This document shows, in pieces, positions 33,888 through 42,418 of a DNA stretch of 64,000 nucleotides; position 1 is the stretch's first letter, and each line of letters opens with the position of its first letter. This DNA comes from Flavobacterium sp. ov086 (GTDB taxonomy: Bacteria > Bacteroidota > Bacteroidia > Flavobacteriales > Flavobacteriaceae), in contig NZ_FZNL01000002.1 in NCBI RefSeq assembly GCF_900187965.1, positions 248,001-312,000 of the forward strand. Reading direction: 5' to 3'. Made by a program: the position numbers and the translations under genes. The notes below the pieces were generated by a model. It saw nothing but the letters and a program-made list of their open reading frames with translations, was not told where the DNA came from and made no database searches.

Positions 33888-34704
33888 CCACCAACATTTT
33901 TGGAAATATCACCCTGTAAAAGAGGCTTGGATCAATGAAGAAATGGAGGTAATCAAAAGAGATTTTTTACCTTTTGATTTAGAACCTTTATTGACAGACA
34001 ATCAATTTGATGGCTGTGTGGCTGTTCAGGCAGATCAGAGTGAAGAAGAAACACATTTTCTTTTGGAATTGGCAAAAGACAATGATTTTATCAAAGGCGT
34101 TGTGGGCTGGATTGATTTATGTGCTGAAAATATTGAAGAGCGTTTAGAATATTTTTGCAAATATGAAAAACTAAAAGGATTCAGACATATAGTTCAGGCC
34201 GAAGCAGATATTAATTTCATGTTGTGGGAAAGTTTTCAAAATGGAATTTCAAAATCGGGAAAATACAATTTTACCTATGATATTTTGATTTTTCCAAAAC
34301 ATCTGGAAAATGCTATAAAATTGGTTGCTAAATTTCCCGAACAAAAATTTGTTATTGATCATTTGGCAAAACCAGATTTCAAAAATAAGGAATTCAGCGA
34401 TTGGGAAACGGGAATTAAAGCGATTGCAAAATTTCCTAATGTAATGTGTAAAGTTTCAGGTTTAGTAACAGAAGCTGACTGGAATAATTGGAGAGTAACA
34501 GACTTTATCTATTGCCTAAATGTGGTTACTGAGGTATTTGGAATGGATCGTTTAATGTTTGGCAGTGATTGGCCAGTAAGCTTACTTGCTGCATCTTATG
34601 CCGAATCATGTAACATTGCAGGGCACTATTTTTCGAAATTTCCGAAAGAAGAACAAGATAAAATCTGGAGAAAAAACGCAATTGATTTTTATCGTTTAGA
34701 ATAA
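33874..34704 (+). CDS. Amidohydrolase-superfamily lactonase, probable L-fuconolactonase
   Basis: The start at 33874 (ATG, MRIDSHQHFWKYHP) is chosen because the metal motif HQHFW should lie near the N-terminus; an in-frame TTG nine bases earlier is unlikely. The 276-residue protein is an amidohydrolase_2 TIM barrel with KGVVGWIDLCA, GFRHIVQAEAD, FVIDHLAKPDFK, MCKVSGLVTEAD and the final RLMFGSDWPVS containing the metal or base Asp. Relatives include L-fuconolactonase and L-rhamnonolactonase. It would hydrolyse L-fucono-lactone to L-fuconate. It overlaps the mutarotase gene, and a dehydrogenase gene follows 54 bases on. Confidence 0.87.
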   Translation: MRIDSHQHFWKYHPVKEAWINEEMEVIKRDFLPFDLEPLLTDNQFDGCVAVQADQSEEETHFLLELAKDNDFIKGVVGWIDLCAENIEERLEYFCKYEKLKGFRHIVQAEADINFMLWESFQNGISKSGKYNFTYDILIFPKHLENAIKLVAKFPEQKFVIDHLAKPDFKNKEFSDWETGIKAIAKFPNVMCKVSGLVTEADWNNWRVTDFIYCLNVVTEVFGMDRLMFGSDWPVSLLAASYAESCNIAGHYFSKFPKEEQDKIWRKNAIDFYRLE

Positions 34705-34758
34705 AATCACCTGAATTTTATAAATAAAAAAACTGTCGAACTTAATTTAGAGAACAAA

Positions 34759-35538
34759 ATGAATCTTAATCTTAATGATAAAATAATTATCGTAACCGGT
34801 GGAGCAAAAGGAATAGGACTTGGGATCTGTAAAGTTTTGGCTGCTGAGGGAGCTATTCCTGTAATTATTGGAAGAGCGGATGCCGACAACCAAATTGCGG
34901 TTAAAGAAATAGAAGCCGAAGGCGGAAAAGCATTGTCTTTCGTGGCCGAATTAACCCATCCGGAAGCTTGTAAAAGTGCCGTTGAGCAGGTAATTGCATT
35001 ATGTGGGCGCATTGATGGCTTAATTAATAATGCCGGTGTAAATGATGGCGTAGGTTTAGAAAGTGGAGATTATGAAAAGTTTATGGCATCGATTCATAAA
35101 AATCTGGTACACTATTATTTGATGGCGCAATACGCTTTGCCGGAATTGAAAAAAACAAAAGGAGCAATTGTAAATATAGGTTCAAAAATTGCCGATACAG
35201 GACAGGGAAAAACTTCAGCGTATGCGGCGTCAAATGGCGGGAGAAATGCATTAACCCGAGAGTGGGCCGTTGAATTATTAAAATATGGAATTCGGGTAAA
35301 CTCGGTTATTGTCGCCGAATGCTATACGCCATTATATGATACCTGGATTAAAACACTTGAAAACCCAGAAGAAAAATTAAAAGAAATCACAGCTAAAATT
35401 CCGTTTGAAAACAGAATGACAACCGTAGAAGAAATTGCAAATATGGCCGTTTTTTTATTGTCAGATAAATCAAGTCACACTACAGGCCAGTTAATTTATG
35501 TGGATGGAGGTTATACTCATTTAGACCGTTCCTTATAA
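34759..35538 (+). CDS. SDR-family dehydrogenase with YxxxN, probable L-fucose dehydrogenase
   Basis: The 259-residue protein is a classical-length SDR with cofactor motif TGGAKGIGLGI (13-23), NNAGV (90-94) and catalytic-site Ser142 and Tyr155. The Lys of YxxxK is replaced by Asn159 (YAASNGGRN), confirmed in the DNA as TAT GCG GCG TCA AAT; a Lys lies at 143 next to Ser142. The C-terminal FLLSDKSSHTTGQLIYVDGG is standard. By pathway position it should oxidise L-fucose to L-fucono-lactone. The changed motif means either an altered proton relay or a different role. It is co-directional between the lactonase gene and fucP. Confidence 0.82.
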   Translation: MNLNLNDKIIIVTGGAKGIGLGICKVLAAEGAIPVIIGRADADNQIAVKEIEAEGGKALSFVAELTHPEACKSAVEQVIALCGRIDGLINNAGVNDGVGLESGDYEKFMASIHKNLVHYYLMAQYALPELKKTKGAIVNIGSKIADTGQGKTSAYAASNGGRNALTREWAVELLKYGIRVNSVIVAECYTPLYDTWIKTLENPEEKLKEITAKIPFENRMTTVEEIANMAVFLLSDKSSHTTGQLIYVDGGYTHLDRSL

Positions 35539-35826
35539 TCTTAGAGTTATAATCTTTATTTCTGCTAAAATCTTGTTCTGTCAGAAGAAAAACACCCGAT
35601 AGAATTTATGTTATTGAAGTCCATCAATGAAACATGTAAATTGATTTTTGTGATAGCAAAAGACAGACCTTATTCAACAAAATAAATCTCCGATAATTGT
35701 CATTGGAAGACTTTTAGATAAAAAAAGATAATTATCAATTAAACAATGGCAATATTGAATCAGTTAGTATACGGCAGGTATTGTATTTTTATATTGATAA
35801 AAATTCATTAATTTAATAAAAATGAT
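35539..35826 (+). other. 288-base gap before fucP
   Basis: The stretch is A/T-rich with no open frame of note and no clear terminator. It may carry a separate promoter for the fucP-to-FAH genes, but I could not identify one by motif. Confidence 0.3.
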
Positions 35827-37116
35827 ATGGCATTAACAACTCAGTTGGACGTTGAGAATAAAGTGAGTTCTAAAGAGGGTAAAAAATTGTTGTTTCCTTT
35901 TATACTGGTAACCAGTTTGTTTTTTTTCTGGGGATTTGTACACAATTTAGATCCCATACTTATTCCGCATTTAAGAAAAGCATTTAATCTTACAGATTTA
36001 GAATCTTCTTTGATTGATTCGTCAGTCTTTATAGCCTATTTTGTCATGGCTTTGCCAGCGGGTTATATCATGAGAAAATACGGTTATAAATCGGGTATTA
36101 TGATAGGATTGATTTTGTTTGGTATTGGTTCAATTTTGTTTGTACCAGCCGCCAATTCATTGCAGTATATTTATTTTTTAGGTGCTTTGTTTGTTATAGC
36201 CTGCGGACTTACTTTTCTGGAAACGGCTGCAAACCCTTATGTAACAATTTTAGGACCATCTGAAACAGCGACCAAAAGATTAAATTTTTCTCAATCATTT
36301 AATGGATTGGCTGCTTTTATTGCTCCTGCATATATTGGACCGATGATCTTATCCGGAAAAAATTTAACTAAAGTCGAGATTGATGCAATGGCACCTGCAG
36401 AATTTCATGCTCATATTTTAGAAGAAGCGGCAAGCGTAAAAATGCCTTACCTTATTTTGGGATTGATTATTTTATCTGTAGCCGTAGTTTTTTATTTTAC
36501 CAATATGCCAGATGTAAAAGATGAAAATAAAGAAGGGGCAGATGGAGCAAGTTTTGCCGGAGCATTGAAATCAATGCGTTTACGATGGGGAATTTTGGCA
36601 CAATTTTTTTATGTGGGCGCACAGGTTTGTGTGGCTAGTTTTTTTATTAAAATGGCAACTACGTCAGCAGGTTTAGATGAAGCTACTGCTGCAAAATATC
36701 TGGGCTTTTTCGGCTTAACATTTATGTTAGGACGTTTTGCAGGAACATTTTTCATGCAATATATAAAGCCGGGAAAATTATTAATTATCTATTCGATCAT
36801 CACTATTCTGCTATCAATAACAGCCATAATCGGTACAGGAATGCTAGTGGTTTACACGTTAATAGCCATTGCATTTTTTATGAGTATCATGTTTCCTACT
36901 ATTTTTTCAATGGGAATTGATGGACTTGGACATAATACCAAAATCGGATCTTCATTGATAGTAATGTCAATAGTTGGAGGAGCTTTACTTCCTCCGGTTT
37001 TAGGATTTATTTCAGATGTTACAGGAAATATTCAAAATGGTTATGTAGTTCCGCTAATTTGTTTCTCAGTAATACTATTGTTTGCAGTTAACGGATATAA
37101 AACAAATAAAGCATAA
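35827..37116 (+). CDS. fucP: FucP-type L-fucose:H+ symporter (MFS)
   Basis: The 429-residue membrane protein has about 12 predicted transmembrane segments and the FucP-family signatures: FPFILVTSLFFFWGFVHNLDPILIPHLRKAF with the conserved Asn and Asp of TM1, YFVMALPAGYIMRKYGYKSGI, FLETAANPYVTILGP, LNFSQSFNGLAAFIAP and the C-terminal MSIMFPTIFSMGIDGLG. It imports L-fucose, or a related sugar, across the inner membrane with protons. Its position inside the fucose cluster supports the assignment. The dehydratase gene begins 14 bases downstream. Confidence 0.9.
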   Translation: MALTTQLDVENKVSSKEGKKLLFPFILVTSLFFFWGFVHNLDPILIPHLRKAFNLTDLESSLIDSSVFIAYFVMALPAGYIMRKYGYKSGIMIGLILFGIGSILFVPAANSLQYIYFLGALFVIACGLTFLETAANPYVTILGPSETATKRLNFSQSFNGLAAFIAPAYIGPMILSGKNLTKVEIDAMAPAEFHAHILEEAASVKMPYLILGLIILSVAVVFYFTNMPDVKDENKEGADGASFAGALKSMRLRWGILAQFFYVGAQVCVASFFIKMATTSAGLDEATAAKYLGFFGLTFMLGRFAGTFFMQYIKPGKLLIIYSIITILLSITAIIGTGMLVVYTLIAIAFFMSIMFPTIFSMGIDGLGHNTKIGSSLIVMSIVGGALLPPVLGFISDVTGNIQNGYVVPLICFSVILLFAVNGYKTNKA

Positions 37117-37129
37117 ATTCTATATTATA

Positions 37130-38785
37130 ATGTTAGAAAACGAAGTTAAAAGATTAGTGATAAAAATGCATCCGGAAGATAATGTTCTGGTAGCTTTAAC
37201 AGATTTGGTAAAAGGAGAAAGTGTGACTTTTGAAGAACAGACTTATACCCTTCAAGACACAATTAAGGCAAAGCATAAATTTTACACGAGTGATTTAAGA
37301 GAAGGAGCTGAGATAATTATGTATGGTGTTTTGGTTGGAAAAGTGCAATGTGATGTCGCCAAAGGAAGTCTTATGACAACAGATAATCTCAAACACGCAG
37401 CAGAACCTTATGGATATCGTGATGTTAATTTTGCCTGGCAGGCACCGGATATTTCAAAGTATAAAGACAGGACTTTTAAAGGATATAAAAGAAATGATGG
37501 TCGTTTTGGTACCGCCAATTATTGGTTATTTGTACCAACAGTATTTTGCGAAAACCGAAATCTAGATGTAATTAAAGAAGCCTTGCATAATGAATTGGGA
37601 TATTCTGTTAGTGATAAATACACACAATATACCCATCAATTATTGGAGGCTTATCAAAATGGAGAAAATATTGATTTAGTCAATATGCAGCTAACACCAA
37701 ATAATAGTGCCAAGCGTGTCTTTAAAAACGTAGATGGAATAAAATTCCTAAATCATCAAGGAGGTTGCGGAGGAACGCGTCAGGATGCATCAACTTTAAG
37801 TGCTTTACTGGCTTCTTATGCAAATCATCCAAATGTGGCAGGTATAACACTGCTGAGTTTGGGATGCCAGCATTTACAAGTACAGGATTTTACAAATGAT
37901 GTCAAAAAACAAAACCCGTCTTTTGATAAACCGCTCTTTATTTTTGAACAACAGCAATCTAAAAGTGAAGAACAATTGGTTGCAGACGCTATTAAAAAAA
38001 CATTTGAAGGACTAATTGAAATAAACAAACAAGAAAGAGTTTTGGCTCCATTAAGCGAATTATGTGTTGGTGTAAAATGTGGTGGAAGTGATGGTTTTAG
38101 TGGGGTTTCTGCAAATCCTGCCGTAGGATATACATCAGATTTATTAGTGGCTTTGGGTGCTAAGGTTTTATTAGCCGAGTTTCCTGAATTATGTGGAGCA
38201 GAGCAAAACCTGATTGACCGCTGTACAACAGAAACAGCAGCAAAAAAATTCATTGATTTGATGCAGTCTTATGATGCTTTAGCACATAAAGTGGGTTCAG
38301 GTTTTCACATGAATCCATCGCCTGGAAACATCAAAGACGGATTAATAACCGATGCAATAAAAAGTGCCGGAGCAGCAAAAAAAGGTGGAACAGCCCCGGT
38401 AGTTGATGTATTAGATTATACAGAACCAGCAACAAAAGCAGGTTTGAGTTTGGTTTGCACACCCGGAAATGATGTGGAGGCAACAACGGGTAAAGCAGCC
38501 TCCGGAGCAACATTAATTTTGTTTACCACAGGATTAGGAACTCCAACAGGTAATCCGGTTTGTCCTGTTATTAAGGTGGCTACAAATTCTATTCTGGCAA
38601 AAAAGATGAGTGATATTATTGATATTGATTGTGGGCCCATAATTAGTGGCGAAAAAACCATCGAAGAAATGGGTGAAGATATTTTGGAATATTGTATTAA
38701 AGCAGCCAGTGGCGAAATTATTCCCAAAGCAGTGTTATTAAACCAGGACGATTTTATTCCGTGGAAACGAGGAGTGTCTTTATAA
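37130..38785 (+). CDS. UxaA-family (altronate/galactarate-type) dehydratase, probable L-fuconate dehydratase
   Basis: The ATG at 37130 is used because upstream in-frame starts overlap fucP. The 551-residue protein has an N-terminal SAF domain (about 1-90) and a large UxaA dehydratase domain. Conserved stretches are RNDGRFGTANYWLFVP, NHQGGCGGTRQDA, LGCQHLQ, GVKCGGSDGFSGVSANPAVG, SPGNIKDGLITDA and TTGLGTPTGNPVCPVIKVATN, with several Cys suited to an Fe-dependent site. Known members dehydrate D-altronate and galactarate. Here the context (SDR, lactonase, FAH) implies dehydration of L-fuconate to 2-keto-3-deoxy-L-fuconate; the well-known L-fuconate dehydratase of Xanthomonas is an unrelated enolase-superfamily protein. 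Confidence 0.85.
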   Translation: MLENEVKRLVIKMHPEDNVLVALTDLVKGESVTFEEQTYTLQDTIKAKHKFYTSDLREGAEIIMYGVLVGKVQCDVAKGSLMTTDNLKHAAEPYGYRDVNFAWQAPDISKYKDRTFKGYKRNDGRFGTANYWLFVPTVFCENRNLDVIKEALHNELGYSVSDKYTQYTHQLLEAYQNGENIDLVNMQLTPNNSAKRVFKNVDGIKFLNHQGGCGGTRQDASTLSALLASYANHPNVAGITLLSLGCQHLQVQDFTNDVKKQNPSFDKPLFIFEQQQSKSEEQLVADAIKKTFEGLIEINKQERVLAPLSELCVGVKCGGSDGFSGVSANPAVGYTSDLLVALGAKVLLAEFPELCGAEQNLIDRCTTETAAKKFIDLMQSYDALAHKVGSGFHMNPSPGNIKDGLITDAIKSAGAAKKGGTAPVVDVLDYTEPATKAGLSLVCTPGNDVEATTGKAASGATLILFTTGLGTPTGNPVCPVIKVATNSILAKKMSDIIDIDCGPIISGEKTIEEMGEDILEYCIKAASGEIIPKAVLLNQDDFIPWKRGVSL

Positions 38786-38812
38786 AATTAAAAAATCTTT
38801 AAATTAAAAAAA

Positions 38813-39577
38813 ATGTTTTCATTACAAAACAAAAAAGCAGTAGTTACGGGTGGTGGCAGTGGAATTGGAAAAGCTATTTCGGTTTTATTTGCAAAACAGG
38901 GAGCAGAAGTACATATTATTGAATTAACAGAAGAAAGTGCCAAATCTGCTGTTGATGAAATAAAAGCAAATGGAGGAAAAGTATTTTCTCACGCTTGTAA
39001 TGTCGCCAATCAAGAAGAAGTATTACTAACATTCGAAAAAATAGGTAACATTCATATTTTAATCAATAACGCCGGAATCGCGCATGTTGGTAAAGTAGAT
39101 ACTACGCCGGCATCTGATTTTGATCGTGTGATGGATGTCAATGTAAAAGGAGTTTACAACTGTTTATTTGCTGCAATTCCGCAATTTCGACTTTCCAATG
39201 GTGGTGTAATTATCAACATGGCTTCAATTGCGGCGTGGGTTGGAATTCCGGATCGATTTGCGTATTCAACTGCAAAAGGTGCAGTTATGGCAATGACATT
39301 ATCTGTTGCAAAAGATTATATAAAAGAAAATATTCGCTGTAATTCTATTTCACCTGCAAGAGTTCATACGCCTTTTGTTGATGGTTTTATTTCGAAAAAT
39401 TATGCTGGAAAAGAAGCGGAAATGTTCGAAAAATTATCGCAATCACAACCGATTGGACGAATGGGGAAACCAGATGAAATCGCAGCTTTGGCCTTATATT
39501 TATGCAGTGAAGAAGCTGGCTTTATAACCGGTTCCGATTATCCAATTGATGGAGGATTTATTAAATTAAATAATTAA
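38813..39577 (+). CDS. SDR-family dehydrogenase, probable 2-keto-3-deoxy-L-fuconate dehydrogenase
   Basis: The 254-residue protein has a complete SDR set: TGGGSGIGKAI, NNAGI, NMAS with the catalytic Ser, and the unaltered YSTAK (YxxxK). The PIGRMGKPDEIAALALYLCSEEAGFITGSDYPIDGG end is typical of oxidoreductases of this class. In the fucose pathway it would oxidise 2-keto-3-deoxy-L-fuconate to 2,4-diketo-3-deoxy-L-fuconate with NAD+. It lies 27 bases after the dehydratase gene and 7 bases before lutA. Confidence 0.85.
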   Translation: MFSLQNKKAVVTGGGSGIGKAISVLFAKQGAEVHIIELTEESAKSAVDEIKANGGKVFSHACNVANQEEVLLTFEKIGNIHILINNAGIAHVGKVDTTPASDFDRVMDVNVKGVYNCLFAAIPQFRLSNGGVIINMASIAAWVGIPDRFAYSTAKGAVMAMTLSVAKDYIKENIRCNSISPARVHTPFVDGFISKNYAGKEAEMFEKLSQSQPIGRMGKPDEIAALALYLCSEEAGFITGSDYPIDGGFIKLNN

Positions 39578-39584
39578 TTTACAA

Positions 39585-40322
39585 ATGAAGATTGCCTTAT
39601 TCATACCATGCTATATTGATCAGTTTTATCCCAATGTGGGTATTGCTACTCTGCAATTATTAGAAAAGCTGGGTTGTGATGTAAGTTTTCCGCTGCAGCA
39701 AACCTGTTGCGGTCAACCTATGGCTAATAGCGGTTTTGCCAGTCTGAGTAAAGGTTGTGATCTGAATTTTATTAAAAATTTTTCAGGATTTAATTATATA
39801 GTTGCCCCTTCTGGAAGTTGTGTTTTGCATGTAAAGGAACATTTGCATAGTGACAAGCATCCAGTCGAAGCATTCTTGCTCAGAAATACTATTTATGAAC
39901 TTACTGAGTTTCTGACCGATATTCTGAAAGTAGAAAATATTAATGCTTCTTTTCCTTATAAAGTAGGATGGCACAACAGTTGTCACGGACAAAGAGGATT
40001 AAATCTTTCTTCAATGACCGAAAGGATGCTGCCTGAATTTTCTAAACCTGAGCAATTGTTAAAGATGGTAAAAGGTATTGAATTGAGAAAACCAAAAAGA
40101 AATGATGAATGTTGTGGTTTTGGTGGAACATTTTGTGTTTCTGAGGAAGCCGTAAGTGTTAAAATGGGAAAAGACAGAATAAAAGAACACGAAGATAACG
40201 ACGTCGATTATATTACCGGAGGAGATACCAGTTGCCTGATGCATCTGGAAGGTATATTAAGAAGAAAGGGAAGTAAGGTAAAAACCATTCATATTGCTGA
40301 GATATTGAATAGTGTGTTATAA
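39585..40322 (+). CDS. lutA: L-lactate oxidation complex subunit LutA (CCG-domain protein)
   Basis: The 245-residue protein carries two CCG (cysteine-rich) modules: FIPCYIDQFYP ... LQQTCCGQPMANSG and GWHNSCHGQRGLNL ... NDECCGFGGTFC, the cofactor-binding motif of LutA and related heterodisulfide-reductase subunits. With LutB and LutC it oxidises L-lactate to pyruvate. It follows the second SDR after 7 bases, which ties lactate oxidation to the fucose pathway whose end products are pyruvate and L-lactate. Confidence 0.9.
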   Translation: MKIALFIPCYIDQFYPNVGIATLQLLEKLGCDVSFPLQQTCCGQPMANSGFASLSKGCDLNFIKNFSGFNYIVAPSGSCVLHVKEHLHSDKHPVEAFLLRNTIYELTEFLTDILKVENINASFPYKVGWHNSCHGQRGLNLSSMTERMLPEFSKPEQLLKMVKGIELRKPKRNDECCGFGGTFCVSEEAVSVKMGKDRIKEHEDNDVDYITGGDTSCLMHLEGILRRKGSKVKTIHIAEILNSVL

Positions 40323-40358
40323 AAAAATAGTCTTTATAAAGATTAAAAATTTAAAAGT

Positions 40359-41726
40359 ATGGCGGTAAAACACGCTGAATTAGCGGAAAAGTTTATAGCT
40401 GACGAGCCTAGAACCAATTGGCACGATGAAACCTTATGGTTTGTTCGTGAAAAGCGGGATAAGGCAGCTCATGGTTTACCGGAATGGGAGCAATTAAGGG
40501 AATGGGGTTCACAGATTAAAAACAACACGCTTTCGAACCTATCCAATTACTTAAAAGAATTTGAAGAAAAAGCCACAGCAAATGGCATAAAAGTACATTG
40601 GGCTTCGGATGCCCAAGAACACAATGAGATAATCCATAAAATTATCCAAAAGCATGGCATTCAGAAGATTGTAAAAAGCAAAAGCATGTTAACTGAAGAA
40701 TGTCATTTGAATGAATTTTTACAGCATAAGGGAATAGAAGTAGTTGATACTGATCTTGGGGAGCGTATTGTTCAATTTCGAAAAGAACCTCCAAGTCATA
40801 TTGTTTTACCTGCAATTCATTTAAAAAAGGAAGATGTAAGTGCTACTTTTCATGAGCATTTGCAAACCGAAAAAGGAAATAATGATCCGCAATATTTAAC
40901 TGAAGCAGCCAGACAACATTTGCGCAATAAGTTTGTAGAATCACAATTAGCAATTACAGGAGTCAATTTTGCCATTGCCGAGACTGGAGGTTTTGTTGTT
41001 TGTACCAATGAAGGTAATGCTGATATGGGAGCTCACACAGCACCTGTACACATTGCTTGCATGGGGTTTGAAAAATTGATTCCAAAAGCAGCGCATCTGT
41101 CTGTTTTTTTGAGATTATTAGCCAGAAGCGCCACAGGTCAGCCTATTACGACATACTCGAGTCATTTCAATAAACCGCGATCCAATCAGGAGATGCATCT
41201 GGTAATTGTAGATAATGGACGCAGTAAACAATTAGGAAGAGAAGATTTTAGAAATTCATTAAAATGTATTCGTTGTGCTGCTTGTTTTAACACTTGCCCC
41301 GTATATCGCAGAAGTGGCGGACACAGTTATCATACTGCTGTAGCAGGCCCAATAGGTTCTATATTAAATCCAAATTTGGATATGAAAGCTAATGCAGATT
41401 TACCCTTTGCATCAACTTTATGTGGTAGTTGTACTAATGTATGTCCTGTAAAAATTAATATTCATGAACAATTATGGAAATGGAGACAAGTGATTGTTGC
41501 TGAGGGATATGTGGACACAAGTAAAAAAATAAGCATGTTGGGAATGCGTTTTGTATTCTCTAATCCTAAAATTTATCGTTTGATAGGGAAAACAGGAAGA
41601 GGCATCATGCACTTATTTCCTTTTATGATAAATAATAAACTAAATGTTTGGTTTAAACAAAGAGAAATGCCGGAAGCTCCAAAAGATTCATTTCGCGATT
41701 GGTATTTAAAAAACAGAAAAAACTAA
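40359..41726 (+). CDS. lutB: L-lactate oxidation complex subunit LutB (iron-sulfur protein)
   Basis: The 455-residue protein has the LutB/YkgF build. An LUD domain spans about 60-290 (KSKSMLTEECHLNEFLQHKGIEVVDTDLGERIVQ; ITGVNFAIAETGGFVVCTNEGNADM). Then come two 4Fe-4S motifs, CIRCAACFNTCPV and CGSCTNVCPVKINIHEQLW, and a C-terminal tail. It passes electrons from lactate into the respiratory chain. It sits 36 bases after lutA and 26 bases before lutC in one transcription unit. Confidence 0.92.
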   Translation: MAVKHAELAEKFIADEPRTNWHDETLWFVREKRDKAAHGLPEWEQLREWGSQIKNNTLSNLSNYLKEFEEKATANGIKVHWASDAQEHNEIIHKIIQKHGIQKIVKSKSMLTEECHLNEFLQHKGIEVVDTDLGERIVQFRKEPPSHIVLPAIHLKKEDVSATFHEHLQTEKGNNDPQYLTEAARQHLRNKFVESQLAITGVNFAIAETGGFVVCTNEGNADMGAHTAPVHIACMGFEKLIPKAAHLSVFLRLLARSATGQPITTYSSHFNKPRSNQEMHLVIVDNGRSKQLGREDFRNSLKCIRCAACFNTCPVYRRSGGHSYHTAVAGPIGSILNPNLDMKANADLPFASTLCGSCTNVCPVKINIHEQLWKWRQVIVAEGYVDTSKKISMLGMRFVFSNPKIYRLIGKTGRGIMHLFPFMINNKLNVWFKQREMPEAPKDSFRDWYLKNRKN

Positions 41727-41752
41727 AAATAAACATCTGACAGCAATAGTGT

Positions 41753-42337
41753 ATGAGTGCAAGAGAAAACATATTGAAAGCCATTGCGATGAATCAGCCC
41801 AAATTGGCTGAACTTCCTGTTATTGATATTGCGTCCACGATTCATTATGAAGATTCATATGCCCAGTTTAGAACAGTATTAGAAAGTATTGGCGGAAAAG
41901 TGGAATTAATTTCAGATTTAACGGTACTGAAAGATCAGTTAATTTCTGATAGATTAAACGGAAAATTTGTAGTAAATACGATAGAAACACTTGGAGAAGT
42001 TGATCAAAAAGCAGCTTTTTTATCGGCATTTGAGTTAGAAAAAGTTGAAAAAGGGTATGTTCAGGGCACTGTTGGAGTAGCAGAAAATGGTGCTGTATGG
42101 ATTTATGAAAGCCAGATGATAAACAGACTTGTTCCTTTTATATGTCAGCATTTGATATTGGTGATTGAGAAAAAAAATATTGTAGACAATTTACATCAGG
42201 CATACGAAAAAATTGATGTTTCAAAAGAAGGTTTTGGGGTATTTATAGCAGGACCTTCAAAAACGGCAGATATAGAGCAGTCTTTAGTAATAGGTGCGCA
42301 CGGTGCAAGAAGTGCAACAATTTATGTGATTGAATAA
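41753..42337 (+). CDS. lutC: L-lactate oxidation complex subunit LutC (LUD domain)
   Basis: The 194-residue protein is a single LUD-domain protein: SARENILKAIAMNQPKLAELP at the start, then FVVNTIETLGEVDQKAAFLSAF, GVAENGAVWIYESQMINR and the conserved IAGPSKTADIEQSLVIGAHG end. It is the third subunit of the L-lactate oxidation complex. The order lutA-lutB-lutC is the standard one. Confidence 0.9.
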   Translation: MSARENILKAIAMNQPKLAELPVIDIASTIHYEDSYAQFRTVLESIGGKVELISDLTVLKDQLISDRLNGKFVVNTIETLGEVDQKAAFLSAFELEKVEKGYVQGTVGVAENGAVWIYESQMINRLVPFICQHLILVIEKKNIVDNLHQAYEKIDVSKEGFGVFIAGPSKTADIEQSLVIGAHGARSATIYVIE

Positions 42338-42418
42338 TAAGGAATCACATATTCTATTTGATAAAGCACTATGATTTTAGAATAAATTAGACGAAGTATA
42401 ATATAATAAAAGAATAAA

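Noticed and set aside
37082..37129. Upstream TTG start for the UxaA-type dehydratase
   Set aside because: It would overlap fucP by 35 bases, and the ATG at 37130 begins right at the conserved SAF domain.
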